This document shows positions 51,288 to 59,683 of a stretch of 64,000 nucleotides of DNA, in pieces (position 1 is the stretch's first letter; each line of letters starts with the position of its first letter). Both the position numbers and the translations under genes were made by a program. The notes below the pieces were generated by a model. That model was given only the letters and a program-made list of their open reading frames with translations, was not told where the DNA came from and searched no databases. Origin of the DNA: Hymenobacter crusticola (GTDB taxonomy: Bacteria; Bacteroidota; Bacteroidia; Cytophagales; Hymenobacteraceae); assembly GCF_002154225.1 (NCBI RefSeq), contig NZ_MTSE01000020.1, forward strand, positions 30,662 to 94,661, in the 5' to 3' direction.

Positions 51288-53825
51288 TTACTCTTTCTCG
51301 AACACCGGTTCGATGTGGCCGTTGGCGCTGATTTGCAAAGCGGCCGCGTAGCGCGCACCCGTGCGCTGTGACAAGAACCCACGAATGACGCTGGTTTTAC
51401 CCTTGCGTAGCAGTTGGTTCATCTGCACCTCGCTTAGCGTCTTGCCACCCCATTCAAACGGCGCCCGAAACTGGCAGTCTTCGCGGAAACGGGAGCAACC
51501 CCAGGCCGCTTTGCCGCGCAGCATGGTACCTAGCTTGCACACTGGGCACGGAATCACGCCGGGATCTTCGGTCGTAGTGGGCTTGCTTTCGGCGGCGCGT
51601 ACCAGCTCTAGCTGGTGCTGCGGCGTAAGGCGTACAGCTGCGTCGAACTTGGCGCCGGCATCATCCACAAAGCTTTTGATAACGGGCGTCCGGCCCTTGG
51701 TAAGCAACGCACTCACCTGCTTGTCCGTCAGCTTCTTGCCTTCAAACGTCGCCGGTAAGCGAAATTGGCAGTTTTCCCGAAAGCGGGAGCAGCCGAACGC
51801 TGTTTTGCCGCGCAGAATGTGTCCCGCCCCACAGGATGGGCACGGACCTAGGCTGCCCGGAATAGCGGGCGTCGCGGGCTTAGCCGCAGGCGCTTGCGAG
51901 CCTCCTTTCGCCGCGGCAGTAGCTGCCGCCTCCGGCGCCCCTACCGTGATAGAACGGCGCGAGCCGTCCTGCTTTACTTCTAGCACCATCTCACGCACGA
52001 GGCTTTTCAACTCGCCCAAGAACTGGTCCGAGTCTAGGTTGCCAGCTTCAATCTGCCGCAGCTTTTTCTCCCATTGCCCCGTTAGCTCCGCCGACTTTAG
52101 CGTGGGATTCCGAATCAGGCCAATCAGCTCAACGCCGGTAGAAGTAGGAATAATCTTCTTCTTGTCGCGCCGGATGTAGCCGCGCTTGAACAGCGTTTCG
52201 ATAATAGCAGCCCGGGTACTGGGTCGCCCGATGCCATTTTCCTTCATGGCTTGGCGCAGCTCGTCGTCGTCGATGTTGCGGCCGGCCGTTTCCATGCCAC
52301 GCAGTAGCATGGCTTCGCTGTATTCGCGCGGAGGCTGGGTTACTTTCTGGTCGAGGCGTGGCTTGTGCGGTCCACTTTCGCCTTTTTCGAAAGTGGGCAG
52401 CACGGTGTTTACCACGTCATCGTCGCCTTCGGTACCCGCTTTCGGCGTAGCGGGTGCTTGCTGCGCAGCCGGGTCGCCGTACACCACGCGCCAGCCAGGG
52501 TTCAGAATCTGACGGCCCCGTACGCGGAAGGGGTAGCCCGCCGCCTCGGCCGTCACCGTTGTGTTCGAGACTTCGCAGTCAGGGTAAAATGCGGCCAGGA
52601 AGCGCCGCACGATGATATCATACACGCTGCTCTCGTAGCCACCTAGGCCGTTGGCACTCGCGCCCGTCGGGATAATGGCGTGGTGGTCGGTGACTTTCTG
52701 GTTGTTGAAGACCTTGGTCGACTTGCGGATTTTGTTGGCGAGCAGCGGCTGGGTAAGGCTATGGTAAGCACTCAGGCCCTGCAAGATGCCAGGAATCTTG
52801 GGATACTGGTCGTCAGGCAAATACGTCGTATCAACGCGCGGGTAACTCACTACTTTCTTCTCGTAGAGGCTCTGTACGGTTTTGAGCGTGTCTTCGGCCG
52901 ACAAACCTAGCTGGTTGTTGCACTGCACTTGCAGCGAGGTCAGGTCAAATAGCGCCGGCGGCGACTCGTAGCCTTTTTTGATTTCGACGCCCGTAACGGT
53001 GAGCGGCGCGGGCTGCACGGCCGCCAGGGCCGCCTTGGCTTCTTCCTCGCTCACGAAGTAGCCGCGCGCTTTCAACCTCGCTTTTTCGTCGGGCTCATCG
53101 TCGTCGGCTTTGTTTTTCTTGGGCGGCGCGACGTGGCTGAACATAGTGCCGCGGTACTCAGTGCGCAACACCCAGTACGGCTCCGGCTTGAAGTTCTGAA
53201 TTTCGTGATACCGATCTACGAGCAGAGCTAGGGTCGGCGTTTGCACGCGTCCGATGCTGAGCACCTGCTTCTGACCGGCGGCGTACTTGAGCGTAAACAG
53301 GCGTGTGGCGTTCAGCCCCAAAAGCCAGTCGCCCACGGCGCGGCTTTTGCCGGCCTGGTAGAGGCGGTCGAACTCGGCCCCGTCGCGCAGGTTCTGAAAA
53401 CCCTGGCGAATGGCTTCTTCGGTCAAAGACGAAATCCAGAGGCGCTTGAAGGGCTTGCGGTACTTGGCCTCGGTGAGCACCCAGCGCTGAATGACCTCGC
53501 CTTCCTGTCCGGCGTCGCCACAGTTGATGACTTCTTCAGCGTTGGCCAGCAGGTTCTTAATCACGTTGAACTGGCGCACCACGCCGTCGTCGCGGCGCAT
53601 GAGCTTGATGCCGAAGTTATCGGGCACCATGGGCAGGTCGTGGATGCTCCAGCGCTTCCACTCGGGGCGGTAGTCTTCGGGCTCGCGCAGCTGGCAGAAG
53701 TGCCCGAAGGTCCAGGTTACTTGGTAGCCGTTGCCCTCGAAGTAGCCGTCCATCTTCCGGTTGGCACCGATGACGTTGGCAATTTCGCGGGCGACGCTAG
53801 GCTTTTCGGCAATGCAAACTTTCAA
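51288..53825 (-). CDS. topB: DNA topoisomerase III
   Basis: 845 residues. The N-terminal Toprim domain has IAEKPSVAREIANVIG and the acidic GDAGQEGE. The active-site Tyr is Tyr328 in VVSYPRVDTTYL, the same number as in E. coli Top3. Residues about 650-845 hold two repeats each of a zinc-ribbon-like CPSC/CPVC unit followed by a CSRFRENCQF-type segment, as in plasmid and Bacteroidota TopB. Type IA enzyme for decatenation and single-strand passage. A candidate promoter lies at 53882-53889. The housekeeping form is expected, since no mobile genes surround it. Confidence 0.95.
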   Translation of the reverse strand: MKVCIAEKPSVAREIANVIGANRKMDGYFEGNGYQVTWTFGHFCQLREPEDYRPEWKRWSIHDLPMVPDNFGIKLMRRDDGVVRQFNVIKNLLANAEEVINCGDAGQEGEVIQRWVLTEAKYRKPFKRLWISSLTEEAIRQGFQNLRDGAEFDRLYQAGKSRAVGDWLLGLNATRLFTLKYAAGQKQVLSIGRVQTPTLALLVDRYHEIQNFKPEPYWVLRTEYRGTMFSHVAPPKKNKADDDEPDEKARLKARGYFVSEEEAKAALAAVQPAPLTVTGVEIKKGYESPPALFDLTSLQVQCNNQLGLSAEDTLKTVQSLYEKKVVSYPRVDTTYLPDDQYPKIPGILQGLSAYHSLTQPLLANKIRKSTKVFNNQKVTDHHAIIPTGASANGLGGYESSVYDIIVRRFLAAFYPDCEVSNTTVTAEAAGYPFRVRGRQILNPGWRVVYGDPAAQQAPATPKAGTEGDDDVVNTVLPTFEKGESGPHKPRLDQKVTQPPREYSEAMLLRGMETAGRNIDDDELRQAMKENGIGRPSTRAAIIETLFKRGYIRRDKKKIIPTSTGVELIGLIRNPTLKSAELTGQWEKKLRQIEAGNLDSDQFLGELKSLVREMVLEVKQDGSRRSITVGAPEAAATAAAKGGSQAPAAKPATPAIPGSLGPCPSCGAGHILRGKTAFGCSRFRENCQFRLPATFEGKKLTDKQVSALLTKGRTPVIKSFVDDAGAKFDAAVRLTPQHQLELVRAAESKPTTTEDPGVIPCPVCKLGTMLRGKAAWGCSRFREDCQFRAPFEWGGKTLSEVQMNQLLRKGKTSVIRGFLSQRTGARYAAALQISANGHIEPVFEKE

Positions 53826-54148
53826 ATCGCAGGGTGTTGCTGATTCACTGATGGCGCTGAGCTAGCTCAGCAAGGAATCAACAAAGATACGGCACAGAAA
53901 GGTCGTTTTCAGGTTGGGTTCTTAGCCCTTCAGAAGCTGAGGATTACTGCCTACGTCCCCTGTAATCTAGTAAGCCCCCTACTGGGGTTCGATTTATTGA
54001 CTGAGTTGTTATGAGATAAAGATTCATGATTCTACTCAGGTTGTAGCAGCAGTGGCTATGGTGACGACGGAATTTTGCGAGCACCTGATTATGATGCTGT
54101 AACCTAGCTAGGTTCCGCTTACGTAAGAACCCGATTCTTTCTATTGTA
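53826..54148. other. Gene-free stretch between topB and the DUF1206 gene
   Basis: 323 bases separating divergent genes. It should hold both promoters; the topB -7 box at 53882-53889 is the only clear element. A few open frames cross it on the minus strand, but they overlap the DUF1206 gene and look like shadows. Confidence 0.5.
53882..53889 (-). promoter_or_regulatory. -7 promoter box of topB
   Basis: On the minus strand, TATCTTTG fits TANNTTTG. The expected start near 53876 gives a leader of about 50 nt. The -33 element is weak. Confidence 0.4.
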
Positions 54149-54979
54149 ATGGAATTCACGACCTCCTCTATACCAGCTATTTTGCCTTCGCCTGCGGCCA
54201 GCCTCAAAGTGTGGGCACGGGTTGGCTTTGCCTCTCTGGGGTTCGTGTATTTGGTACTGGGTGTGCTCGCCACTATGGCGGCGCTCGGCCTGCGTAGCAG
54301 CGACGCACCAAGTCAGCAGGAGGCATTTCAAGCCATTCAGCACATGCCCCTAGGCCAGGTTTTGCTATGGCTCACTGCAGGTGGCCTGCTGGGTTACGTG
54401 GCGTGGCGCTTTGCCCAAGCGCTGCTCGATACGGAAAACCAAGGTTCCGCTGTGAAAGGTTTGGCCGTCCGCGGCTTCTATGTATTTAGCGGATTACTGC
54501 ACGCAGCCCTCGCTTTTTACACGGCCAAAATTGCCTGGCATGGCCACCTTCCGCCCAGTGACAACACCAGCCAGTCAACACTGCGGAGCGTGCTGCACCA
54601 CGATTATGGGCAGGTACTGCTGGCGCTGGTTGGGTTGATTGTGCTGGGCGCTGGTGTCGTCCAACTCTACCGCGCTTGGTCGGGCAAGTTCGACACCGAT
54701 GTACAGGTCAGTCCATTTACGCACGCCCAACGGTTGCTCGTGCACCGCATGGGGCAGGTAGGCTATAGTGCCCGTGGCGTGGTGCTGCTCATCATGGGCT
54801 ATTTCTGCTTTAGGGCTGCTCAGCATGCCAACATCAATGAAATACGCGACACAGAGGGTTGCTTCAAGGCGCTGCAAGCCATGAGCCCAGAAGCACTCGG
54901 CGCGGTTGCGCTGGGGCTGGTCGTCTACGGACTCTACATGTTTATTCAGGCCCGATTTCCAATTCTGCGACGAGTTTGA
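54149..54979 (+). CDS. DUF1206 family membrane protein
   Basis: 276 residues with about six membrane helices in three repeats of two, the DUF1206 layout: ARVGFASLGFVYLVLGVLATMAALG, GGLLGYVAWRFAQALLD, VRGFYVFSGLLHAALAFYT, VGYSARGVVLLIMGYFCFRAA. The repeat motif (R-G-xx-Y near the start of each unit) is clear. Family function is unknown. Nothing nearby suggests a role. Confidence 0.88.
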   Translation: MEFTTSSIPAILPSPAASLKVWARVGFASLGFVYLVLGVLATMAALGLRSSDAPSQQEAFQAIQHMPLGQVLLWLTAGGLLGYVAWRFAQALLDTENQGSAVKGLAVRGFYVFSGLLHAALAFYTAKIAWHGHLPPSDNTSQSTLRSVLHHDYGQVLLALVGLIVLGAGVVQLYRAWSGKFDTDVQVSPFTHAQRLLVHRMGQVGYSARGVVLLIMGYFCFRAAQHANINEIRDTEGCFKALQAMSPEALGAVALGLVVYGLYMFIQARFPILRRV

Positions 54980-55176
54980 CCTAGGCTATGGTGTGCATAA
55001 TCAGGGGAATTTTCGCAGCCTAAGCACTCTGCCTTTAAGATAGAGACCTGTTTTTAGCCGTTGAAAAGGTAATACAGGTGGTTGAGATGGACGACAATAA
55101 TAAGCTAGGTTTTAAGGCTCCACAGCTCTATTAACTACCTGTGAGGCGCAGCCGTAAACACGCGTAGCGTTCTGTG

Positions 55177-55200
55177 CTTCTGTCTTATTCCAGACAGAAG
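55177..55200 (+). promoter_or_regulatory. Leader hairpin of the alcohol dehydrogenase gene
   Basis: Perfect 9-bp stem (55177-55185 with 55192-55200) ending 31 bases before the ATG at 55232. It may be an operator palindrome or RNA hairpin. The rest of the 250-base gap shows nothing else. Confidence 0.4.
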
Positions 55201-55231
55201 ATGTCCCTCTCACTACCAAAACCAACCTTTT

Positions 55232-56347
55232 ATGGATACCACCACTTCCGAAGCAACTACGACGGTCGAAACTATCAAAACGCCTGCTTATGGCGCCACC
55301 AACTCCATCTTCAACGGCCTGAAGCGCATGGAGATTGAGCGCCGCCTACCCCAGGGCGACGAAGTTCACATTGATATTCTGTACTGCGGCGTGTGTCACT
55401 CCGATGTGCACCAGGTGAAAAACGACTGGAAAAACACAGTATATCCCTGCGTACCCGGTCACGAAATCGTTGGTCGGATCTCGCAAATTGGTAGCGCCGT
55501 AACCAAGTTCAAGGTTGGTGATCTTGTAGGCGTGGGCTGTATGGTTGACTCGTGCGGCGAGTGCCAGCCGTGTAAGCACGGCGAGGAAAACTATTGCCAA
55601 GGCCCCGTGAGTTGGACGGCCACTTACAACGGACCCATGAAGCCAGACGGCAGCGGCGCCAACACCTTTGGCGGCTACTCGACCAACATTACTGTGAAGG
55701 AGTCGTTTGTGCTGCGCATCCCGGAGGGTCTTGATATCAAAGCAGCCGCGCCTATTCTGTGCGCGGGTGTTACGACCTACTCGCCCATGAAGCACTGGAA
55801 TGTGAAAGCGGGCGACCAAGTAGGCATCGTGGGGCTCGGTGGCCTAGGTCACATGGCCGTGAAGCTAGCTAAAGCCTTGGGTGCTAACGTAACGGTGCTT
55901 ACAACTTCTAAGGATAAAGTAGCTGATGCTGAGGCCTTCGGCGCGCACGAGGTCATTATATCAACCGACGCTGCGGCGATGAAGCAGCACGAAGCAACGT
56001 TCGACTTCATCCTCAACACCATCCCCGACGCTTACGACATTTCCGATTACGTGTCGCTGCTCAATCTCGACGGCACTATCGTGGCCGTTGGCTTGCTAGG
56101 CGAATACAAGAAGCCGCTCAATAATATGGATATGGCCACGTACCGTCGTTCGGTGGCGGGCTCCATTATTGGCAGTATTGCCGAAACCCAGGAAGTGCTG
56201 GACTTCTGCGCCGAGCATAACATCCTGCCCGAAGTGCAGATGATCCAGATGCAAGACATCAACAAAGCCTTCGACGACCTGCTTGACAAGGAAGTGCGCT
56301 ACCGCCACGTCATCGACATGCAGTCATTGAAGGACGAAGAAGCTTAA
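55232..56347 (+). CDS. Zinc-dependent NAD(P) alcohol dehydrogenase (cinnamyl-type)
   Basis: 371 residues. Catalytic zinc ligands Cys52 and His77-Glu78 (CGVCHSDVH, VPGHEIVG), structural zinc cysteines 108, 111, 114 and 122 (CGECQPCKHGEENYC), and the cofactor motif VGLGGLGHMAVKLAKA. The CGVCHSD and GHE spacing matches the NADPH-dependent YahK/AdhA-like broad-range aldehyde reductases. It interconverts aldehydes and alcohols in the cytosol. The N-terminal 15 residues are Thr-rich and extend beyond the usual family start. Followed by its own terminator. Confidence 0.94.
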   Translation: MDTTTSEATTTVETIKTPAYGATNSIFNGLKRMEIERRLPQGDEVHIDILYCGVCHSDVHQVKNDWKNTVYPCVPGHEIVGRISQIGSAVTKFKVGDLVGVGCMVDSCGECQPCKHGEENYCQGPVSWTATYNGPMKPDGSGANTFGGYSTNITVKESFVLRIPEGLDIKAAAPILCAGVTTYSPMKHWNVKAGDQVGIVGLGGLGHMAVKLAKALGANVTVLTTSKDKVADAEAFGAHEVIISTDAAAMKQHEATFDFILNTIPDAYDISDYVSLLNLDGTIVAVGLLGEYKKPLNNMDMATYRRSVAGSIIGSIAETQEVLDFCAEHNILPEVQMIQMQDINKAFDDLLDKEVRYRHVIDMQSLKDEEA

Positions 56348-56368
56348 GCGCGCTAGCACCTAGCTAGG

Positions 56369-56426
56369 TACATACAACGGCCTTGCTGCAGTTCAGGAAA
56401 GAACCGCGGCAAGGCCATTGTATGTA
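56369..56426. terminator. Terminator between convergent genes
   Basis: Arms 56369-56389 and 56406-56426 pair over 21 bp with one mismatch and one G-T wobble around a 16-base loop, between the dehydrogenase and the next minus-strand gene. Confidence 0.7.
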
Positions 56427-56451
56427 TAGCGTTGCGTAGCAACCCGATACG

Positions 56452-56823
56452 TTAATCTCGGTATTTCGGCATTTCCTCTGGCTGAGAAAGCAACCCAGCC
56501 GAAATCTCCACCGCCCCAATCGCCAAGAAGGCGTTGCGCGCAGCTTTGTTTTTGGAGAAACCTAGCAACCAAGGAGCACTAGCGGCTAGCACGCCGGCAG
56601 CTATATCCAAGATGAGGTGGGTTTTAAAAGGTATCTTCTTGAATACGCCCCATTCAGCCCGCGTAAATAAGCCAACGGTTAGAACGTTACCAGCTAGCAC
56701 GCGCGTCATCATAACGGCGTTCTTTTCGTCTTCGAAGCCGGCTAGCTTTGGCAAAGCCAGGACCATGGGTATGTAACTCAAATCGGCAACGCCATGCAAC
56801 TGCCGCGAAATAGGCTTTTCCAT
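56452..56823 (-). CDS. Small SPW-repeat-like membrane protein
   Basis: 123 residues with about three to four hydrophobic stretches. The segments HGVADLSYIPMVLALPKLAGF, HLILDIAAGVLAASAPWLLGF and AFLAIGAVEISAGLLSQ resemble SPW-repeat proteins, small polytopic membrane proteins often placed near stress genes. Function unknown. It converges on the alcohol dehydrogenase with a shared terminator between them. Confidence 0.62.
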   Translation of the reverse strand: MEKPISRQLHGVADLSYIPMVLALPKLAGFEDEKNAVMMTRVLAGNVLTVGLFTRAEWGVFKKIPFKTHLILDIAAGVLAASAPWLLGFSKNKAARNAFLAIGAVEISAGLLSQPEEMPKYRD

Positions 56824-56949
56824 ACTACAAGAAAGTGGGATGATGAATACAAGCAGTACGTCAAGCTTTTTGGAAAAGGTATTGTCGAGTTGGCAACAAC
56901 TTTATGACCTTCTTGCTACTACGGTAGCGCTTAGCGGATTTTGTAGGTG

Positions 56950-56982
56950 TTTGTTAGGGCACGTTCGGAGCTAGGTATTTTG
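56950..56982 (+). promoter_or_regulatory. Candidate promoter of the small exported protein gene
   Basis: TTTG at 56950-56953, then 22 bases, then TATTTTG at 56976-56982 resemble a Bacteroidota promoter. The expected start near 56989 gives a leader of about 75 nt before the ATG at 57064. Confidence 0.35.
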
Positions 56983-57063
56983 ACCGAAGTATTCAAGCAT
57001 TCATGTATTGCTCACGCAAGCGCCCCTAGGTTTGAGCCATCGTTCAACCATTCCTTATTTATC

Positions 57064-57273
57064 ATGAAGAAGCTCCTTCTTCCGGTTGTCGCTCTGGCTT
57101 TGGCCACGGTTCCTGCGTGGGCCGGCCCAAGCCACCCCGTCAATGCAAAGCTTGTCCCCGCTTATTCCATTCTGCTGCCCGGCGTTGAAGTCGACGGCGT
57201 CAGGCCCGTTGCGAAGCATTCGCATAAGCTAGCTGCTACTCATCCGAGGCCAGCCCACCGCGCGAAGCCGTAG
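57064..57273 (+). CDS. Small exported protein of unknown function
   Basis: 69 residues from the ATG at 57064; the open frame goes back to 56947 but the signal peptide begins at MKKLLLPVVALALATVPAWA. Mature part is about 48 residues, rich in Pro, His and Lys (SHPVNAKLVPAYS, KHSHKLAATHPRPAHRAKP), basic at the end. No family recognised. A long hairpin terminator starts two bases after the stop, which supports it being a real transcribed gene. Confidence 0.6.
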   Translation: MKKLLLPVVALALATVPAWAGPSHPVNAKLVPAYSILLPGVEVDGVRPVAKHSHKLAATHPRPAHRAKP

Positions 57274-57275
57274 CG

Positions 57276-57345
57276 CAATCAAGTTCATTGCCTAAAAAAG
57301 CCTCGTGTTAGATGTACGAGGCTTTTTAGGCAATGAACTTGATTG
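57276..57345. terminator. Long bidirectional terminator
   Basis: Arms 57276-57306 and 57316-57345 form about a 30-bp stem with one bulged A around a 9-base loop, including an A6/T5 tract inside the stem. It serves both the small exported protein gene and the convergent oxidoreductase. Confidence 0.85.
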
Positions 57346-57355
57346 GCAGGCGCAG

Positions 57356-58300
57356 TTACTCCACGACCAGCACAATTTTTCCTACGGCATGGCCTTCTTC
57401 GCTGTAGCGGTGTGCTTCGGCCGTTTCGGCCAACGGAAAGGTTCGGTCGATCAGTGGCTTTACCTTCCCGGCTTCCAGCCATTCGCCCAGCAATGCTAGG
57501 TCGATGCCATTTGCTTCGGCCCATACCGGCTTCATCTTCTTATCGGTGAACACCGAAATGGGCCCGCTCACGACGTCTTTGGGGTTTGGCACCGTTGTTA
57601 CGTAGCGCCCTTTCTCCCGCAAACTGTCCTTGCTGGCAGAATACGAGTTCGTGGCTACCGCATCAAAAATCAGGTCGTAGCGGTCTTTATCAGCGGTGAA
57701 ATCGTGCTCTTTGTAGTTGATTACTTGGTCGGCACCTAGCTCCTTGGCAAGTGCTACGTTATCAGGGCCAACCACCGCCGTAACTTCACTGGCTCCGAGA
57801 ACTTTGGCAATCTGCACGGCAAAAGAGCCGACGCCGCTAGAAGCGCCATTAATGAGCACCTTCTCACCGGGTTGCAATTCTCCTTTGTCGCGCAAGGCTT
57901 GCAGGGCCGTGTAAGCCGCCAGCGGCACGGCCGCCGCTTGTTGGTAGTCGAGGTTGGCGGGAATAGGCGCGGCCACTTTCTCCGACACCGAAGCGAGCTC
58001 AGCATTCGCGCCACCTAGCCCGTCGTTGAGCATGGCAAACACCCGGTCGCCCACTTGAAAGCGCGTTACCTCCGGCCCGATACTCACGACGTCACCAGCC
58101 ATGTCGCGCCCCGGAATCTTGGGGAAACTCAACCCCGATACCGGTAGCAAGTGTCCTTGCCGAATTTTCCAATCGACGGGGTTAACGCTGCTGGCTCGCA
58201 CGCGCACCAAAATGTAATCGGGCTTCAGGTCTGGGTCGGGCTGGTCGCCGTACCGCAGCACGTCAGGTTCGCCGTAGCCCTCATAATAAATTGCTTTCAT
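57356..58300 (-). CDS. Quinone oxidoreductase-like zinc-free MDR protein
   Basis: 314 residues from the ATG at 58300 (MKAIYYEGYGEPDVLRYG); an extension to 58327 is less likely. It is a medium-chain dehydrogenase/reductase without zinc cysteines: SSVNPVDWKIRQGH, GRDMAGDVVSIG, AAAVPLAAYTALQAL, and the NADPH motif LINGASSGVGSFAVQIAK. This matches NADP-dependent quinone or enal reductases (QOR/ZTA1 type). It probably protects against reactive carbonyls. Monocistronic. Confidence 0.91.
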   Translation of the reverse strand: MKAIYYEGYGEPDVLRYGDQPDPDLKPDYILVRVRASSVNPVDWKIRQGHLLPVSGLSFPKIPGRDMAGDVVSIGPEVTRFQVGDRVFAMLNDGLGGANAELASVSEKVAAPIPANLDYQQAAAVPLAAYTALQALRDKGELQPGEKVLINGASSGVGSFAVQIAKVLGASEVTAVVGPDNVALAKELGADQVINYKEHDFTADKDRYDLIFDAVATNSYSASKDSLREKGRYVTTVPNPKDVVSGPISVFTDKKMKPVWAEANGIDLALLGEWLEAGKVKPLIDRTFPLAETAEAHRYSEEGHAVGKIVLVVE

Positions 58301-58384
58301 CAGCTTGGGTACACTAAGTAAACCCAACCATACGCGCCCTTGGTAGGCCCGTTGCCTTCTTCAGTCGAAAAACTTAGGCATAAA

Positions 58385-58418
58385 AAAACCACCGAAGCCT
58401 AATGCATTCGGTGGTTTT
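58385..58418 (-). terminator. Intrinsic terminator of the carbonic anhydrase gene
   Basis: Perfect 12-bp stem (58385-58396 with 58407-58418), 10-base loop. On the minus strand it is followed by T7, the ideal layout for the gene ending at 58470. Confidence 0.85.
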
Positions 58419-58469
58419 AACACGCCAGCCCTTTCCCCTCAGTCTAGGCCAGCGTGGTACTGATAATAG

Positions 58470-59204
58470 CTAGCTCACTCGACGCATTGTGTTGCTGTCT
58501 TCTTTTTCATTTTCTTCGACATGTAGCGTATTGGCCTGCTCCTCTACCGGAACAACGGGCAACGGTGTCGTGTCACCCAAAGGCTTCGCACTTGTAGCGT
58601 AGATGTGCGCATACTCGTCGAGGTCATCTTCCACGCGCAAGTCTTTCAGCAGACCGTCACGCACATCATACACCAGCCCGTGCAAGCGCGGCGGGTTGTC
58701 ACCTTTGCGCGCGTTCTGAATGATATTAGTCTTGGCTAGGTTACGCACCTGCTCGATTACGTTCAACTCTACTAGTCGCCGCAAGCGTGCACTCTCGTCG
58801 TGAATGCGCAGGTATTCTGTTTCGTGCAGCCGGATCACGTCGCGGATGTTCGTCAGCCAATTGTCGATCAGGCCGTACTGCTTGTCGGATGCTGCCGCTG
58901 CCACGCCGCCACAACCGTAGTGGCCCACCACCATAATATCTTGCACACCTAGCACCTCCACCGCGTACTGCAGCACACTCAGCAAGTTCATGTCGGAGTG
59001 CACTACCAGGTTGGCGATGTTACGGTGCACAAACATTTCGCCGGGTCCGGTACCCGTAATAGCGCTAGCCGGCACACGCGAGTCGGAACAGCCAATAAAC
59101 AGATAACGAGGCTTTTGACCAGTCGCTAACCGATTAAAATAATCCGGATCGGTAGCTAACTTTTCTTGTATCCACTTACGGTTATTAGCCAGAATCTCTT
59201 GCAT
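58470..59204 (-). CDS. Beta-class carbonic anhydrase
   Basis: 244 residues. Zinc ligands Cys39, His95 and Cys98 (CSDSRVP, GHYGCGG), with the Asp41-Arg43 pair of the active site. The final 25 residues are acidic and poorly conserved. It interconverts CO2 and bicarbonate in the cytosol, feeding carboxylases such as the one acting on biotin-dependent reactions. No transporter (SulP) is fused or adjacent. Confidence 0.95.
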   Translation of the reverse strand: MQEILANNRKWIQEKLATDPDYFNRLATGQKPRYLFIGCSDSRVPASAITGTGPGEMFVHRNIANLVVHSDMNLLSVLQYAVEVLGVQDIMVVGHYGCGGVAAAASDKQYGLIDNWLTNIRDVIRLHETEYLRIHDESARLRRLVELNVIEQVRNLAKTNIIQNARKGDNPPRLHGLVYDVRDGLLKDLRVEDDLDEYAHIYATSAKPLGDTTPLPVVPVEEQANTLHVEENEKEDSNTMRRVS

Positions 59205-59683
59205 TGTCGGAAATTATGATGTTGGGGAGGTTGATTTCACAGAATAAGTAACCTGTGCAGATAACTTAGTTCGCAAATGCCAGCTAGGTCCCCTGTGGCT
59301 CGGAAGAGACAAAGCATCGTTTGCTTCAGCTCATTCAGCGCCAAACTATTACCCCTGGGTGGTCGCAACAAACGATGCGACTTCCACAACAACAGATCAG
59401 CTTTAAGAACAAATCGGTTGTTGTACCAACTGCCGCCATTTGATAATATGGCTGGTTAGTACGAGATGATACAATTTTACGGCAGTGTTGTTAAGACCGA
59501 ATTAAAAGAGTGTTAAAAGGAAATTAAAAACAATAACTTACTGATTTTTAAAGCAATATAATTTTCATTTCAATGCTTCTAACATCGAAAGTCTTTTTCG
59601 CTGATTAAGTAATTATCTAAAAACTGGCTTGCTATCCCGTCAGTTGGCTGCCATATCTTAGCAGCTGACGGCTAAATAACACC
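59205..59683. other. Gene-free stretch before carbonic anhydrase
   Basis: 479 bases with no credible gene; a 60-codon frame at 59277 has no coding character. It is AT-rich at 59440-59620. A spaced 10-base inverted repeat (GCATCGTTTG at 59314-59323, complement at 59369-59378) is the only visible structure. The carbonic anhydrase promoter should be near 59230-59290. Confidence 0.5.

Noticed and set aside
53944..54343. Two minus-strand frames around the DUF1206 start
   Set aside because: They overlap the clear DUF1206 gene in opposite direction and have atypical composition.
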